This document shows, piece by piece, positions 31,963-43,250 of a DNA stretch of 64,000 nucleotides. The notes under the pieces were generated by a model. That model was not told where the DNA came from and searched no databases. It saw only the letters and a list, made by a program, of their open reading frames with translations. A program made the translations under genes and the position numbers. The DNA comes from Sorex araneus (lineage: Eukaryota; Chordata; Mammalia; Eulipotyphla; Soricidae): positions 9,497,926 through 9,561,925 of the forward strand of contig NC_073312.1 of NCBI RefSeq assembly GCF_027595985.1, written 5' to 3'. Every line of letters begins with the position of its first letter. Within the stretch, counting starts at the first letter, position 1.

Positions 31963-32424
31963 ACACACACATGCATACTCTATTTGTTCTATGATGATAT
32001 ATGAAAGAGATGATCTGGGACCAGTGCTGACTCGAAACAAAATATCTAAGCAGCAGAAAATGCATGGAGTTCTTAACAAAAGAGAAAAAAATCTACAAAA
32101 ATTAAAAGTGGACCTGTATTTGCTAAACCAATTATTACTGATCAACTAAGCTTTGGGTAATGTCTCTATAATGAGCTTAAAGAATGCTCCATTGAGGAAG
32201 GTTCTAGCAAGACATTAAAAGAAGTGCCAAAACTTAACCTGAAAGTTGACCTAACTTTCAGATTTGTTCTAGCACATGAAATGAAGACACAGTGAATCCC
32301 AGTTTATCCCAAGCCTCTTCCTAATGGGTGCATGACTCACTAACTCAATTCCATGGAACATTTGCAGTGAAATGCCTGAGTGTCTTTGCAAATTCACCTT
32401 CATATTAATTCTGAGAATTTGAGG

Positions 32425-32613
32425 CTATTTATTTTTTTTATTTGGGGGGATGGATCACACCCAGTGGTGCTCAGGGCTATATTCTTGGCTTTGTGCTCAG
32501 AAATGATCCCTGACAGTGCTCGGGGAGGGGGTGCATATGCAGTGCCATGGAACCAAACCATGTTGGCAGGATGCAAGGCTTTAACTTTAACTCTTGTTAT
32601 GCTATCTCTCTGA
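32425..32613 (-). repeat. Old tRNA SINE, left of a doublet
   Basis: Minus-strand older subfamily: GGATCACACCCAGTGGTGCT, CAGAAATGATCCCTGACAGT, GGATGCAAGGCTTTAACT, TATGCTATCTCTCTG. Confidence 0.75.
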
Positions 32614-32787
32614 ATTTTTTTTTTCTTTTTGGGTCACACCTGGCAATGCACAGGGGCTACTCCTGGCTTTGTACTCAGGAATTACTCCTGGTTGTACTCA
32701 GGGGACCATATGGGATACTGGAAATAGAACCTGGGTCAGCTGCATGCAAGGTAAATGCCCTACCTGATGTACTATTGCTCCAGCTCA
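32614..32787 (-). repeat. Shrew-type tRNA SINE, right of a doublet
   Basis: Minus-strand main-subfamily copy whose T-run (A-tail complement) abuts the head of the older SINE. Anchors: GGGTCACACCTGGCAATGCA, GACCATATGGGATACTGGAA, GTACTATTGCTCCAGC. Several substitutions. Confidence 0.85.
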
Positions 32788-34179
32788 TAAGACCCATTTT
32801 AATGCCAACTTTGACTTGCAAGAATTTGACTCTAAGTTTGCAGTGTGACCTGCGGGCTCCTGAGCAGCAGAAAGAGCAGTGAGTGAGCATGTCCCCAAGT
32901 CAGTCTGAAAAAAACACTTTCATTTTCTCTGCAGGTCTAACAGGAGGGCAGGGTGGCATGGGGTGGGGGTAGATTTATGCAGGGATGTACTTGAAAGAAT
33001 AGCAACTTCCACTTTACATAAAGCCTTAATAGCCTTTTCCGTAGCTTTCAGATTCAGTCTTCACAATGGATTTGAAAACCCAGAAATAACTTGGATGAAG
33101 TATGAGAGTCATTATCAGGTGAGTTTTCGACTCCGTGGGCACAAGAGTGCTCATAAACAGAGAGATTTTGTTTCAAGCGCCTTCTCAACTGCATCATTTT
33201 GTTGGAAAGAGGATGAGGATTAGGGATATCACCTAAGTACATTTCAGGGAAGGCCCATTTCCCTCCCGCTGTCACTGCAGTGGCTTTGTGGCCCAGAGCC
33301 AGGACGGGATCAAAAAAATAAGGTCAGTTGCTCAGGGAATGGCAGGAGGAGCGTAATGACAGATGATAGGAGGAACAAGGGCACCAGGATGGGAGAAACC
33401 CACTTCTCACTGTGGAGATGTAGCTTAGAGACCCTTCTCACTAGTGAGGTAGTTTTTCCTGGTTAGTAGGTCTACAGGGAGTCATGCCCTGCCATACCTG
33501 AGATGTGGCACTCAGGAAACTTGATTATCACACTTGGGCCTCCGTCCCCCATTTGAAAACCCAGTGAAGAACAGTGGTGCTGCATCGGCGTGAGGGTGCA
33601 GTGCAGGACTGAATGAAGCATGGCACCAGATGTAAAGTCACGTGGAAAGAGGAAGTGCTGTGCCATTGGCTATGACGCTGATCCCAACTTGTGCACAGGG
33701 ACTGAAGTGCCGGTGACCATCCTAGAAAAGATGAAGGGGAAATGTGAACAGGGCCTACACTCCCACCTCCCCACATAGAGTTGCCATCCTATTTCAGGGA
33801 TCTGAATTTACTCACTGGTCATGGAAGGGAAATAGACCCAGAAATAGAATTTGAAGGTTAGTGGATAGATATTATAGACTTTAAAATAAGAGTAACTTTA
33901 AAAAATATTTTATTTTTGTTTATTTCTCTCTCCTTTCTTGGCCTCCTACCCATCCTTCTCTTGGGGTATGAAAGAGAAGTCATTGTATACCTCCCAAGGT
34001 GTTCTAGATCTTACTCTAATCAATGCAAATCAATCTCTGTGGAAAAGGGACAGTAAGACCCATTTTCACTGCTAAATTGGCCATAGTGTTTAGTTTTCTC
34101 TTCGACTATGAGTCTGTTTCTCCTTACTTCAAAATATGAACCAGAAATCCTTGCAAATCAACTGGTAATTGATTTAACT
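32788..34179. other. Unassigned intergenic sequence
   Basis: No recognised repeat or gene across 1.4 kb. Confidence 0.45.
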
Positions 34180-34375
34180 CACCCTTTTGCATGGCCGTTT
34201 AATATTCTATATTTCTACTGTTCATTCCACCACTCTACCACTGATAAGCATTGATTTTTTTTATGTGTGTATGTGTGTTTGTATGCTTAATCATATATGT
34301 GAATTAATATCTTCTAACAATCCTAGAACTTGTGTTTCTATGAATATTTTCCCAGGAATAAAATTTTGGAAAGCT
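34180..34375 (-). pseudogene. Possible very old L1 ORF2 fragment
   Basis: CTTTTGCATGGCCGTTTAAT, TATTCTATATTTCTACTGTT, CAGGAATAAAATTTTGG resemble decayed L1 ORF2 in reverse complement. Confidence 0.4.
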
Positions 34376-34664
34376 TAGAAAGCTGGACTGATGTGTCTTG
34401 GAAATAGCCTTCGCTGGGAACCCACGAAGGAACCAGAAGACCTGACCAGCTTTCAAAATCAATCAATCACATCCAGTGATTATACAGCTAGGACAGGCTT
34501 GCGATCTACTTCTCTTCCTCCTATTCCACATGGACAAAAGTGACATTTGAAAATAATTTTGAAGGGTGATCAAGACATAGAGAGTAGAAAAGAGGACAAA
34601 GATATCTCAGCTAGGACAAATAGCATGCGCAAAGGTGAAGAAGGTATAAGGGTCAAGAAGTTGT

Positions 34665-35025
34665 GATATATACATAACGGAGTACTATGCACCTCGAAGA
34701 GAGATCAAAATCATGCAATTTTTATGGATGGAAGTAGAGGATATCAAGTTGATTGAAATCAGTCAGAAGGAAAGGCATAGCGACAAAATGTTCTCTCTCG
34801 TATGTGTGACTTAAAAACACACAAAAAGTAGCAAAAAAGGCCTAGCGAAAACACAACTGGAGAACTGATCCACACAATTGAGTTGGGGGGTGGTTAGAGG
34901 GATGATGAGAGTTGGGATACTTGGGAGATGGAAGTACGTACACTGGTGAAAGGTGTGGTGTTGGAATAATGTGCGTGAACTATCATTACTAGTAACTTTG
35001 TGAAATACAGGATTTCAATTAAAAA
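34665..35025 (+). repeat. L1 ORF2 end plus 3' UTR
   Basis: Plus-strand L1 3' part: ATACATAACGGAGTACTATG, GGATGGAAGTAGAGGATATC, AAGTTGATTGAAATCAGTCA, then a 3' UTR with CACTGGTGAAAGGTGTGGTG. It belongs to a different, older 3'-UTR type than the copy at 20898 and shares wording with 44340-44528. Confidence 0.75.
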
Positions 35026-35059
35026 CTTCCTAAGTGCAGTCTAGGATAAGACTGAAAGT

Positions 35060-35245
35060 ATTTATTTTGTGGGGAGGAGAGAAGTTGATTTGGGGACCAT
35101 ACCTGACAGTGTTCAGGACTCACTCCTGTGCTAAGGGATCACTCCTGGCAGGGCTTGGGGTCGGGTCATATGGAATGCTAGGAATTGGACCCGGGTTGAC
35201 TACAAGTAAGGCCAGCTCCCTACTTGCTTAAGCCCAAGGTTCTAG
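35060..35245 (-). repeat. Old tRNA SINE
   Basis: Minus-strand copy: GGGACCATACCTGACAGTGT, CAGGACTCACTCCTGTGC, TGGAATGCTAGGAATTGGAC, CCGGGTTGACTACAAGTAAG. Head decayed. Confidence 0.7.
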
Positions 35246-37059
35246 CAGCTGAGGCCAGCTGGGCAGGAGGGAGGAGGTGCTCAGGCATCTGGGCATTGTC
35301 AGATGCGCTATAGGGGAACATCAGACTAAACCAATTTTATCCCTGACGTTTTGGGAGAGATCAATATGGTAGTGGGTGGCAGCTAGTTGACTTAGTTTAC
35401 CGGAGCAATTTAAACTGCAAATAAAGGAATTTAGAGATTGGAATGAAGAGAAGGGGCATCACAGGGAAAATGCCACAGGACACGTTGAGCAAATGTTCAA
35501 TATAGTGACAATCTTGAGCAGGTGGTAGGTGCTCATTAAGTATCAGAGGACCCACTTCACATGGGCAATTAGTGATGAGTCTAATGTGGATAATGAGGCC
35601 ATGCTGAGTCACTGCAAGTGGCAACGCCAATGTCTGAGGAAGTTTTCCATATAAGGATATCCTGTGGTGGGGATACCCATAGCCCCACCACCTTGGACAT
35701 GATGCTCCAAATTCTGAAGGATTACCCTGAGCTCACATTTATGAAGTCATATCTGTTACATGAGAGACTATCTTTTCTAGCCCCATGCTTTTGGCAATGA
35801 ACAAACATCTCAAATTCCCAAGAAGAAAGCTGTGGTTCTATTATGAAATTAATTTTCCACTGACAAGGTCCAGAAGGCTGTTTGAAAGATAAGTGTTGAT
35901 CGATGTGCAAAGGAACACTTCCACCCAGCTTTACAAAGCACAAATTCTGCAAGTCTGCACGCAAGTAGAAATAGAATCTTTCTGGAAAAAATATTAATAT
36001 TGTACCTTGGTATTACTGGTGATTGCTTTTCAACACCTGTGAGGACTTTTAAATGAACAACTCCTATTTATATCTTCCCTCAAATAGCGTTGGAACTCCC
36101 AGGCATCTTATAAAAGTTTGGAACACGCCTGCGCTGCCGAGGTCATAACTTGATTAATCATACAGAAGGCGCAAGTCCAGGCATATTACAATTATAGAAG
36201 GATCATATCTCAAATGAGGCAGGCACCTGAAATGAATGAACGTCTAAGTCCCAGGGGGGACTCTGAAAACAAAAACGCAAGAAATGAATTCAGGGGATGG
36301 TTTTGACGTCTACGGCAGAAAGATGAGTTTCAGAAAGAACTGAAGAATGAAAGACGGGAGTGGAATCATGGCTGTGGGACCTGAGCCTATGTTTCCATAG
36401 CAGCAAACCACCTCAGGGAGAGGTGGTAGGAAGAAGAGAGCAGTGAGATGTAAACAGAAACTCACATGTCACAGACAGGAGGAAGGAAGGACCCAAAGTA
36501 GGCCTGGGAGGGGTGAGCAAAGTCTGTCTCCTTGCCTTACAAATAAGGAAAACAATGTCAACCCTGAAGACCCGTCCGAAGCCCAGGACTTGCCTCAGTT
36601 TCCCCAGGCTATATATTTTTTGATCCTTATCCTAGTTTTTTTTCCCTATGATTTCGCAAGAGACCATGTGGTCTATTTGATGGACTCCATCGGTTCTATT
36701 CTCATTTCCACAAACACTGCAAGGAGATGAGAAGGTCTGAGGGAAATTGGGCTACAGATACTATTCGAGGGAAGAGGACAATCCCTTTGTCAAGAGCACA
36801 GGAGGTTTTTTGTTTTGTTTTATTTTATAAACTGTTTGAAGAAGGCATGTGAGGGTACCGAATCTTACTGTGATGAGCAAAGTAATGTTCCAAGAGGTCC
36901 ATCACCTGAGACTAGGCTAAAAAAAGACTTTTGCAGGTAGGACTAGAGTTAAGGATGTTGAGATGGGGGAAATGCTCCTAGATGATACAGTCAGGACCAA
37001 TGTTACCTCATGAATGATTAAAGGCAGAAAACCAGACAGAAGCATCCATAGAAGTATTT
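35246..37059. other. Unassigned intergenic sequence
   Basis: No recognised repeat or gene in 1.8 kb. The open frame at 36443-36730 has no recognised motif. Confidence 0.45.
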
Positions 37060-37777
37060 GACCCAACATTGTCCAATTCTTCTCTATACCACATAAAAGT
37101 GGGATCATCCTGAGTTTGTCCTTCTCAGGCTTACTTCATTTAACATGATGTCTTTCAGTTCTATCCATGTTGCAGCAAATTGCATAATTTCACCTTTCCT
37201 TACAGCTGTGTATGTATACCACAGGTTCATACTTACCTACTGAGGTTGATTTCATAGCTTAGTTATTGTTCTAAATGCTACAATGAATATTGGCGTGCAT
37301 ATGTCTTTTTGAATGAATGTTTTTCTGGGGGTAGGTACCCAGAAGTAGAACTGCTGAGTTATATGGCAGCTCAATTCTTAATTTAGTGAAACACCTCCAT
37401 ACTGTTTTTCATAAGGGTTGAACCAGGCAATACTCCGATGAACAGTAGATGAGAGTTCCTCTTTCACTAGACACATATTATTCCCTGTAATGTTTATATG
37501 TGCCATTCTCACTGTTCTGAGATGGTATCTCATTGCTCATTGTCATCTTGATTTGGATTTCTCTAAAAATTAGTGATGATGAGCACTTTTATGTGCCTGT
37601 TTACCACCTATTGGGCTTCTTCAGAAAAGTCCCCGTTCATTTTCTTTTCCCACTTTTGATGGGGGTTTTGACTTTTTGTTGTTGATCTTTATGAGTACTT
37701 TATTTATGCTAGATATCAACCCTTTATCCTGTATGTTGAATGCAAATATTTTATACCACTCAGTTAACTGTCTCCTT
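37060..37777 (-). pseudogene. L1 ORF2 fragment
   Basis: Long, well-recognised reverse complement of L1 ORF2: TTACTTCATTTAACATGATG, GTTCTATCCATGTTGCAGCA, TACCCAGAAGTAGAACTGCT, CACCTCCATACTGTTTTTCA, TCTGAGATGGTATCTCATTG, TAGTGATGATGAGCAC, GATATCAACCCTTTATCCTG. A young SINE terminates it on the right. Confidence 0.85.
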
Positions 37778-37970
37778 GGATTTTTTTTTTTTGCTTTTTG
37801 GGTCACACCTGACGATGTACAGGGGTTACTCCTGGCTCATGCACTCAGAAATTACTCCTAGTGGTGCTCAGGGGACCATATGGGATGCTGGGAATCGAAC
37901 CTGGGTTGGCCGAGTGCAAGGCAAACGCCCTACCCGCTGTGTTATCACTCCAGCCCCCTGGGATTTTTTT
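37777..37970 (-). repeat. Young shrew-type tRNA SINE
   Basis: Minus-strand copy (about 37789-37957): TTTTTGGGTCACACCTGACG, ACCATATGGGATGCTGGGAA, TTGGCCGAGTGCAAGGCAAA, GCTGTGTTATCACTCCAGCC. Flanks T(T/G)GGATTTTTTT match at 37777 and 37959 and suggest a short target-site duplication. Confidence 0.85.
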
Positions 37971-37984
37971 TTGTCTTAAGATGG

Positions 37985-38184
37985 TTTCAGTCATCTCAGA
38001 ATTCTATGACAAAATGCCACAGATTGGGCACATTTAATTCTCCGGGTCTGATCAATCTGTCTGAAATGGATTTTTGAGATCAAGGTGGCAGCAGATTTGG
38101 TTGGTTTCTAGTCACAACCCTTTTCTGACTTGCAGAATATCTCCTCGTAGTGTTTTAAAATGGTGGTGATGGGAAGAGAGAGTC

Positions 38185-38227
<43 letters not shown>

Positions 38228-38410
38228 CTGGTATCTGTCTCTCTTTCTCTTATTAGGACACTAATCACAAGATGGAGAACTCATGCTCACGGCCCCATCT
38301 AAATCTATGCATCTTCAAAAGCCCTTCCTGTTGCCAAATACCATCACAAGGAGTTGAGAAGTTCAGTCTCTGAATTTGGGGAAGAGATATTCATTCAATC
38401 CACAGCAAGG
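37985..38410 (-). repeat. MaLR-type LTR with a (GT)n expansion
   Basis: Minus-strand LTR: TCTATGACAAAATGCCACAG, GATCAAGGTGGCAGCAGATT, CTTATTAGGACACTAATCAC, then GATATTCATTCAATCCACAG. The pattern is MLT1-like but diverged. A long GT run has grown within it. Confidence 0.55.
38186..38226. repeat. (TG)20 microsatellite
   Basis: About 20 uninterrupted TG units inside the LTR. Confidence 0.95.
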
Positions 38411-38489
38411 TTTTTGAAACCTTGATGGACGAAAATGAAAACAAAAGCAAAGTAAAGCAATTTTGTGTATTCATAAGGGGATTAATGCT

Positions 38490-38760
38490 CCTTGGAGTAA
38501 ACAGTGAATGCTAACTACTGGCTTAACAAAACTAAGACAAGTTTTTATTCTATTTCTTTTCACAGAATGGGCATGCCCTTCATGTACCTCTCGGTCTTGG
38601 AGGTATTGTGTCCTGGCAAACTCCAGGCTATCGCAGTTGACGAGAAGCAGGGCTCCCTTCCGGAGGTAATGCATGGTCACCAAGATGCTGGTGCAAAGGA
38701 AACTGGACCAACCGAGGTGGTGGGTGGTGCCATCAGTTGTCCTGTGGGTGGTTATGTTTA
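38490..38760 (-). pseudogene. Possible retrocopy or exon-like fragment
   Basis: The stretch is CpG-containing and unlike its AT-rich surroundings, and frames are open on both strands. On the minus strand one frame reads TSKTERYMKGMPIL then stop, closely followed by AATAAA, as at the end of a processed mRNA copy. On the plus strand 38565-38667 is flanked by a pyrimidine-rich AG and a GT, as for an exon. The two readings exclude each other, and I recognise no family. Confidence 0.3.
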
Positions 38761-39254
38761 GTGAACTTTAATGAAGTAAACAATGACTGCCTATTACAAA
38801 CCCAATTCTGAATTTCATTAACTTAGCTCAATCTAAGTCAAACGTTGACTTATGCAGCTGTATTGCCATTCACAACTGATAGTGTGGCATTTCACTTTCT
38901 AGATTCCTCCTATCTTGTAATTCAAGGGTCTGGAGTTTAAGACCGGTTACCTATGTGTTTTAGAGACAAAAACCAGGAAACAGAAGATACAGCTGTAGAG
39001 ACAGAGAAGGATGCGACTGGTCCATGGCAGCATCTACAGCTTAGTCTACAGCTGAGGGGGATACACACCTGGGGCTTCACCCCTTCACCTGAAGATGGGG
39101 CCAGGCCGAGGTCCCAAAGTAAGTCCACAGAGATTCCTGGCATTGAACCACTCATCTCACCAGCCAATGCCTCTCTCTCCTAGTTCGTCTTCCCAACCTA
39201 CTATGACATTGACAATTCCTTGACAGAAGAAACTGCCTCGGACTTTTTTGAATT

Positions 39255-39330
39255 CTCCACAAAATCTAGGATAATGCTGAGCACATGGTGGAAGCTCAGT
39301 GAACACTTGTGTCAAAGCAATGCATGTGCT
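39255..39330 (+). repeat. Possible L2 3'-end fragment
   Basis: ATGCTGAGCACATGGTGGAA, then GCTCAGTGAACACTTG fits the L2 3' wording (cost-of-life old copy). Confidence 0.45.
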
Positions 39331-40299
39331 AATTGTTCTTCCCTTATGAGCAAACCATAAGCTGCTATCATCCATCTACATGTTACATAGGAATCCTGAG
39401 AGAAAGAAGGTGACAAATCTTTTTACAAGGAAAAACTTCTTGCTTTGTCCCCACAGTATTTAACCCTTCAACAAATGAGACCTAAGTCATGGCTATTTCC
39501 TTGTTTTCTGGATAAGAAATATCTGATGAGTTCTTCTGGAAAAGTCTTGTTTTGCTTTTATTGCATTTGTCATTTTTTTCTCCATTTTATACTATCATGA
39601 TCTTCAATATAATCCACTGAAACCTTAACTCCTGGCTCCCACTCTGTGGCACTTAGTTGACTCTTACATCTGACCCTTGACTCACTTCAGTATGTGACCA
39701 AGTTCCAGAATCTGATTACTACCTTCAGATTTTAAGTACAGAGATTCAACTTTCTGGGACCTTTATCTCCAACATGTTTTGGAAGAAAAAACACTGACTT
39801 TATTCTATTTACTAATGTAATTCAGCTTATTTACATCCCAAATTATCCTTTCACAGATTTGCAGTCTCTCAACAAAAGCACATAAACCAAACTCACCAGA
39901 AATAATATTGAAAAATAGAAATTAAAAGAGGAACTTGAACCCAAGAGAAAAATGAAATGTGACTATCTGCTCCTGAAGAGACTACCTCTAAGATTACAAA
40001 ATGACTGCCCCAGAGACAAACCGAGCCGAAGTTGCATTTGTTTGATTCAGATAGAGTTTAAAAGAATGTTTTTAACCTGTTCCACAATCCAGTGGGTGGA
40101 GGGACTACACAGAACAAAGGGGATTTAAGAGCTGAGACCGCCACAAGCAGTGTATGGGCTTAATTTAATTCAATCATAAGACTAGTTTGCTTTCAGATGT
40201 GAATTTTTTGAATATAGATAAAGTATTAGAAGATTTAAAGAATTATTTTTCATATTGTTAGATATGATTATAATAGACATACCAGCAATACCACAAGAT
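39331..40299. other. Unassigned intergenic sequence
   Basis: No recognised repeat or gene. Confidence 0.45.
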
Positions 40300-40497
40300 G
40301 TCTGAGATTTACTTTAAGTCCACAAGCAAAAATAAAGTTCACAGTAGGATATATAAATAAGATGAGCCAAATGTTGATAACGTTGAATTTGAATGTGGGC
40401 AAAGGAGAGCTCATGACACCAATATTTAATATGCAGTGCCTGCTTGTATATATTTATTTGTGATAAAAATTTTTCCATAATAAAACTTTTTAAAATT
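40300..40497 (+). repeat. Possible ancient retroposon 3' end
   Basis: GTTGATAACGTTGAATTTGA and the terminal TTTTCCATAATAAAACTTTT, with a polyadenylation-type AATAAA, resemble the 3' end of an old mammalian interspersed repeat. I cannot name it. Confidence 0.35.
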
Positions 40498-40547
40498 CAG
40501 AGAATGACAATTTTAGGACTGGTTCTGTGCTTGCTGATTTTGCCTTG

Positions 40548-40612
40548 GGCATAGAGTCAGGAGTCAGCCCTGAGCATGGCCAGGTGTAGTTCCTCAAACA
40601 AAAACAAAACAG
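40548..40612 (+). repeat. SINE 3' fragment
   Basis: GCATAGAGTCAGGAGTCAGC, CCTGAGCATGGCCAGGTGTA, then an A-rich AAACAAAAACAAAAC tail. Older subfamily; the head is missing. Confidence 0.55.
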
Positions 40613-40699
40613 ATCTCTTGAGTCAAATAGGAACATGAGACATGGCTAGTCATTTCAAGAGGAATAAAAAGACCAGTTTCTCCACTGGGGAGGACCTTT

Positions 40700-40876
40700 C
40701 TTTGTTTTGTTTTGTTTTGGTTTTGGTTTTGGGGGCTGGGGGGCTGGGGGGTGGGACAGGAGTGTGGCCAGCTGTGATTAGGGATCACACCTGGTAATTC
40801 TCAGGGGACCATTAGTGGTTCTGGGGATTGAACCTCAACCTCCTCCATACAGCATATGTACTGTACTCCAGCCCTC
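40700..40876 (-). repeat. Old tRNA SINE with G-quadruplex motif
   Basis: Minus-strand SINE: GGGATCACACCTGGTAATTC, TCAGGGGACCATTAGTGG, GGGGATTGAACCTCAACC, TGTACTCCAGCCC. At its left end 40731-40755 has G-runs of 5, 6, 6 and 3, a canonical G-quadruplex pattern. Confidence 0.7.
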
Positions 40877-40949
40877 TGAATTCTCTCTGATCCAATTATC
40901 TATCATTTAACAGTGAAGAACATCTTCCAAGATGCTTCACAGGAATCAG

Positions 40950-40998
40950 ACCCCTGTGTATTGCCGGGTGTGACCCAAAAAGCAAAAAAAAAAAAAGA
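40950..40998 (+). repeat. Shrew-type SINE 3' end only
   Basis: ACCCCTGTGTATTGCCGGGT, then GTGACCCAAAAAGC and an A-run. It is a 5'-truncated copy that preserves the typical 3' terminus. Confidence 0.8.
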
Positions 40999-41067
40999 AA
41001 AAGAATAGACAGAGGCTACTTACTTCAACCCCCAACCCCTGCATAAATATCTCTATCGTCGTGGTTT

Positions 41068-41462
41068 GAATAGGGGCTCCCCAAAGAGACACTTTCAATC
41101 CAGTATCTGACAACATGGTGGCATTTGGAAATGCAGTCTTTGCAGGTGTTCAAAGTAGGAGGAGGCCATTTGGAATAGTATGGACCCTAAGCAACAGCTG
41201 GTGTCCTTATGAGAAGACAACAGTTTGGACAGAGAGATGTATAGGAAATCATGTGATGTTAGAGGCAGATATTGGAGTGCTCTTCCTAGGAGCCAAGGAC
41301 TTCAGGGGTCACAAGTAGAACAGTCTCGCTCAGAGCTTGGAGAACGAGCCCACTTTACCAACTGGCCATCAAGGACTCGGAGTAGTCAGAATTGTGAGTG
41401 AATCCAGTTCTGCTATTTTAAGCCACTTTGTGTGATTTTCTATGGCAGTCCTAGGAAACAAG
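41068..41462 (+). repeat. MaLR-type LTR
   Basis: Plus-strand LTR with clear anchors: GAATAGGGGCTCCCCAAAG, GGAAATGCAGTCTTTGCAGG, GCTGGTGTCCTTATGAGAAG, GTCAGAATTGTGAGTGAATC, TATTTTAAGCCACTTTGTGT, ATGGCAGTCCTAGGAAACA. It is nearly full length and solitary. Confidence 0.75.
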
Positions 41463-41926
41463 TTTGCTTGATTCTACTCAGTTCTCTATAAGGTTTGATT
41501 ACATTTCGTATTTTTCTGGAGCGAGAACCTAGAAGATAGATGTTTGGTGCATTTGCTGGAGGAAAGCCCAAGTCTGTGTGTGTGGGGGGGGTGGGGAAGC
41601 AGAGGTGAGGAGAGTCCTAACTGTGTGAGTGATAAGCCTGCAGATAGTTCCCAGAGGCACAAGGTCAGGTTGTTTCCAGAGCTCACTATTGATGCTTAGC
41701 TTTCACATTGGGCCGCTGAGGATAGTAGGAGAAGCCTCTTAGTTTACTGTTTCATAAGCAAGAGCACACATGAAAAGAAACAACATAGAATTTAAAATTC
41801 CGAGTGCAGTGGCTCTCTTGAGGACAGATTCAAAAGGTCTGGGTGGAAGCAAAGAGTCTGTGACTTTCCAGCGACTTCAGAGGATGCTGATTCAGTTGGC
41901 CGGAGGAAGGACCCTTCTAGAGTCAC
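41463..41926. other. Unassigned intergenic sequence
   Basis: No recognised repeat or gene. It contains a G-run around 41584-41596. Confidence 0.45.
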
Positions 41927-42061
41927 AGAGTTGGGCCATTGTTTTTTTTTTAAAATTCTTTTATTGATTCACCATGTAGAAAGTTACAAAGCTTTCAGGT
42001 TTAAGTCTCAGTTATACAATGCTCAAACACCCATCCCTTCACCAGTAGAGTTGGGCCATTG
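41927..42061 (-). repeat. Very short L1 3' end with target-site duplication
   Basis: Only about 105 bp of L1 3' UTR (41942-42046: TCTTTTATTGATTCACCATG to AACACCCATCCCTTCACCAG). A perfect 15-bp duplication AGAGTTGGGCCATTG lies at 41927-41941 and 42047-42061. Extreme 5' truncation. Confidence 0.92.
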
Positions 42062-42104
42062 TTTTCCTTAGAAATGTTTGTTTCCACACAGAAAGGTTGG
42101 CACT

Positions 42105-42260
42105 GCATTTTATTTATTTTTTTAAATTTTTATTTTTATTTTTCATTTCTTGGTGTAAAATTTTATTAATACTGGTTTCCTACAGACATAATTCCAATGT
42201 GACACCCATCATCATGTACTCACTTCTGTTCTTGAGGTCAGACTGAGAGTATTAAAGCGT
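42105..42260 (-). repeat. Possible older L1 3' end
   Basis: A T-rich stretch, TAAAATTTTATTAATACTGG, and ACACCCATCATCATGTACTC are reminiscent of an older L1 3' UTR on the minus strand. Weak. Confidence 0.3.
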
Positions 42261-42402
42261 ACAAAAGTGTCTGGCCCTAATTTTGTTCTCCAAGACCAGG
42301 TTGTCCTTAGGCCATTGAAAGTTTCAAACAGAAGTCCTGAGGAACTGGAAAAATGTGGACTGGGATGAGAAAAGGTTGGGGCCCGGCTGGCTGGTTGGAG
42401 TT

Positions 42403-42440
42403 TCTTTTCTTTCTTTCTTTCTTTTCCTTTTTTTTTTTTT
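42403..42440. repeat. (CTTT)n / poly-T run
   Basis: TTTCTTTC units followed by a long T-run. Confidence 0.85.
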
Positions 42441-43250
42441 CATCTGTCACTTAGCAACAACATATGTATGGCTGACAGTTGGAGTAATCTTTGAGTTGGC
42501 AAAGTCTAATTGTTAGGAAGTTTAAATTTGTGTTTTATCATTGTTAGCGGTGTTTTAGCAAATCATGTAAGGTACAATATGTGCATTCTGCTGTTTTGGA
42601 AGGGAGACATTTTAAGTCAGAAATATTTGACTGTAAACATATTTTGCACCGAGCCCTATTTTCCTTCTCCATAGAAGGAAAAAAAAACCCAAACTTACCT
42701 AAGTGCAGTGAGAAAGTGAGTTAATCTCACGACTATAGGATTAGGGGGATATTCTTCACAAATAGTTTATGAAAGTTTTAATTACACACACAATCATAAA
42801 ATGCTCAGTAATTTCTGTATATTGATTCCGGGGCTCTATTTTTTTTTCCTTTTTGGAAATGCTAAAACTATTTCAATATACACAGAATCAATAAACATAA
42901 TTAAAATATGAGCTCATCAAAACAGTAATTAAATGTACTTAACAGCTTTTGTGGCTTTTCCCCATATGGTTACTGTGGGAGTGTGAATCTGGTGCGCTAG
43001 ATAAATGTAACAAAATAAAGTGAAAGCCTCGGAAAAGATTACTGTCGTATCATAATACAATAAAACCCGGCTCTGCAGCAAGTTGGGCTAAACCAGAAAG
43101 TTGACAAAAGGAGTGATGTATGCAATTATTATACATTTTGGGGGCTGTTTTCTATTTATATGAGATTAACACTCTCATGGTCCATATTCGGAAGGAACAG
43201 TGAAATCCTTCAACATGAAAGGAATTGGAAAGGTTGCCCTGAATTCTGAA
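42441..43250. promoter_or_regulatory. Candidate conserved non-coding element
   Basis: About 800 bp of AT-rich, repeat-free DNA directly right of a repeat cluster. It contains TTATTGATTCCGGGGCTC-like and ACAATAAAACCCGGCTCTGC segments and many AT-core sites (AGTAATTAAATGTACTTAAC, GCAATTATTATACATTTTGG). The function is inferred from composition and lack of repeats only. Confidence 0.3.
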
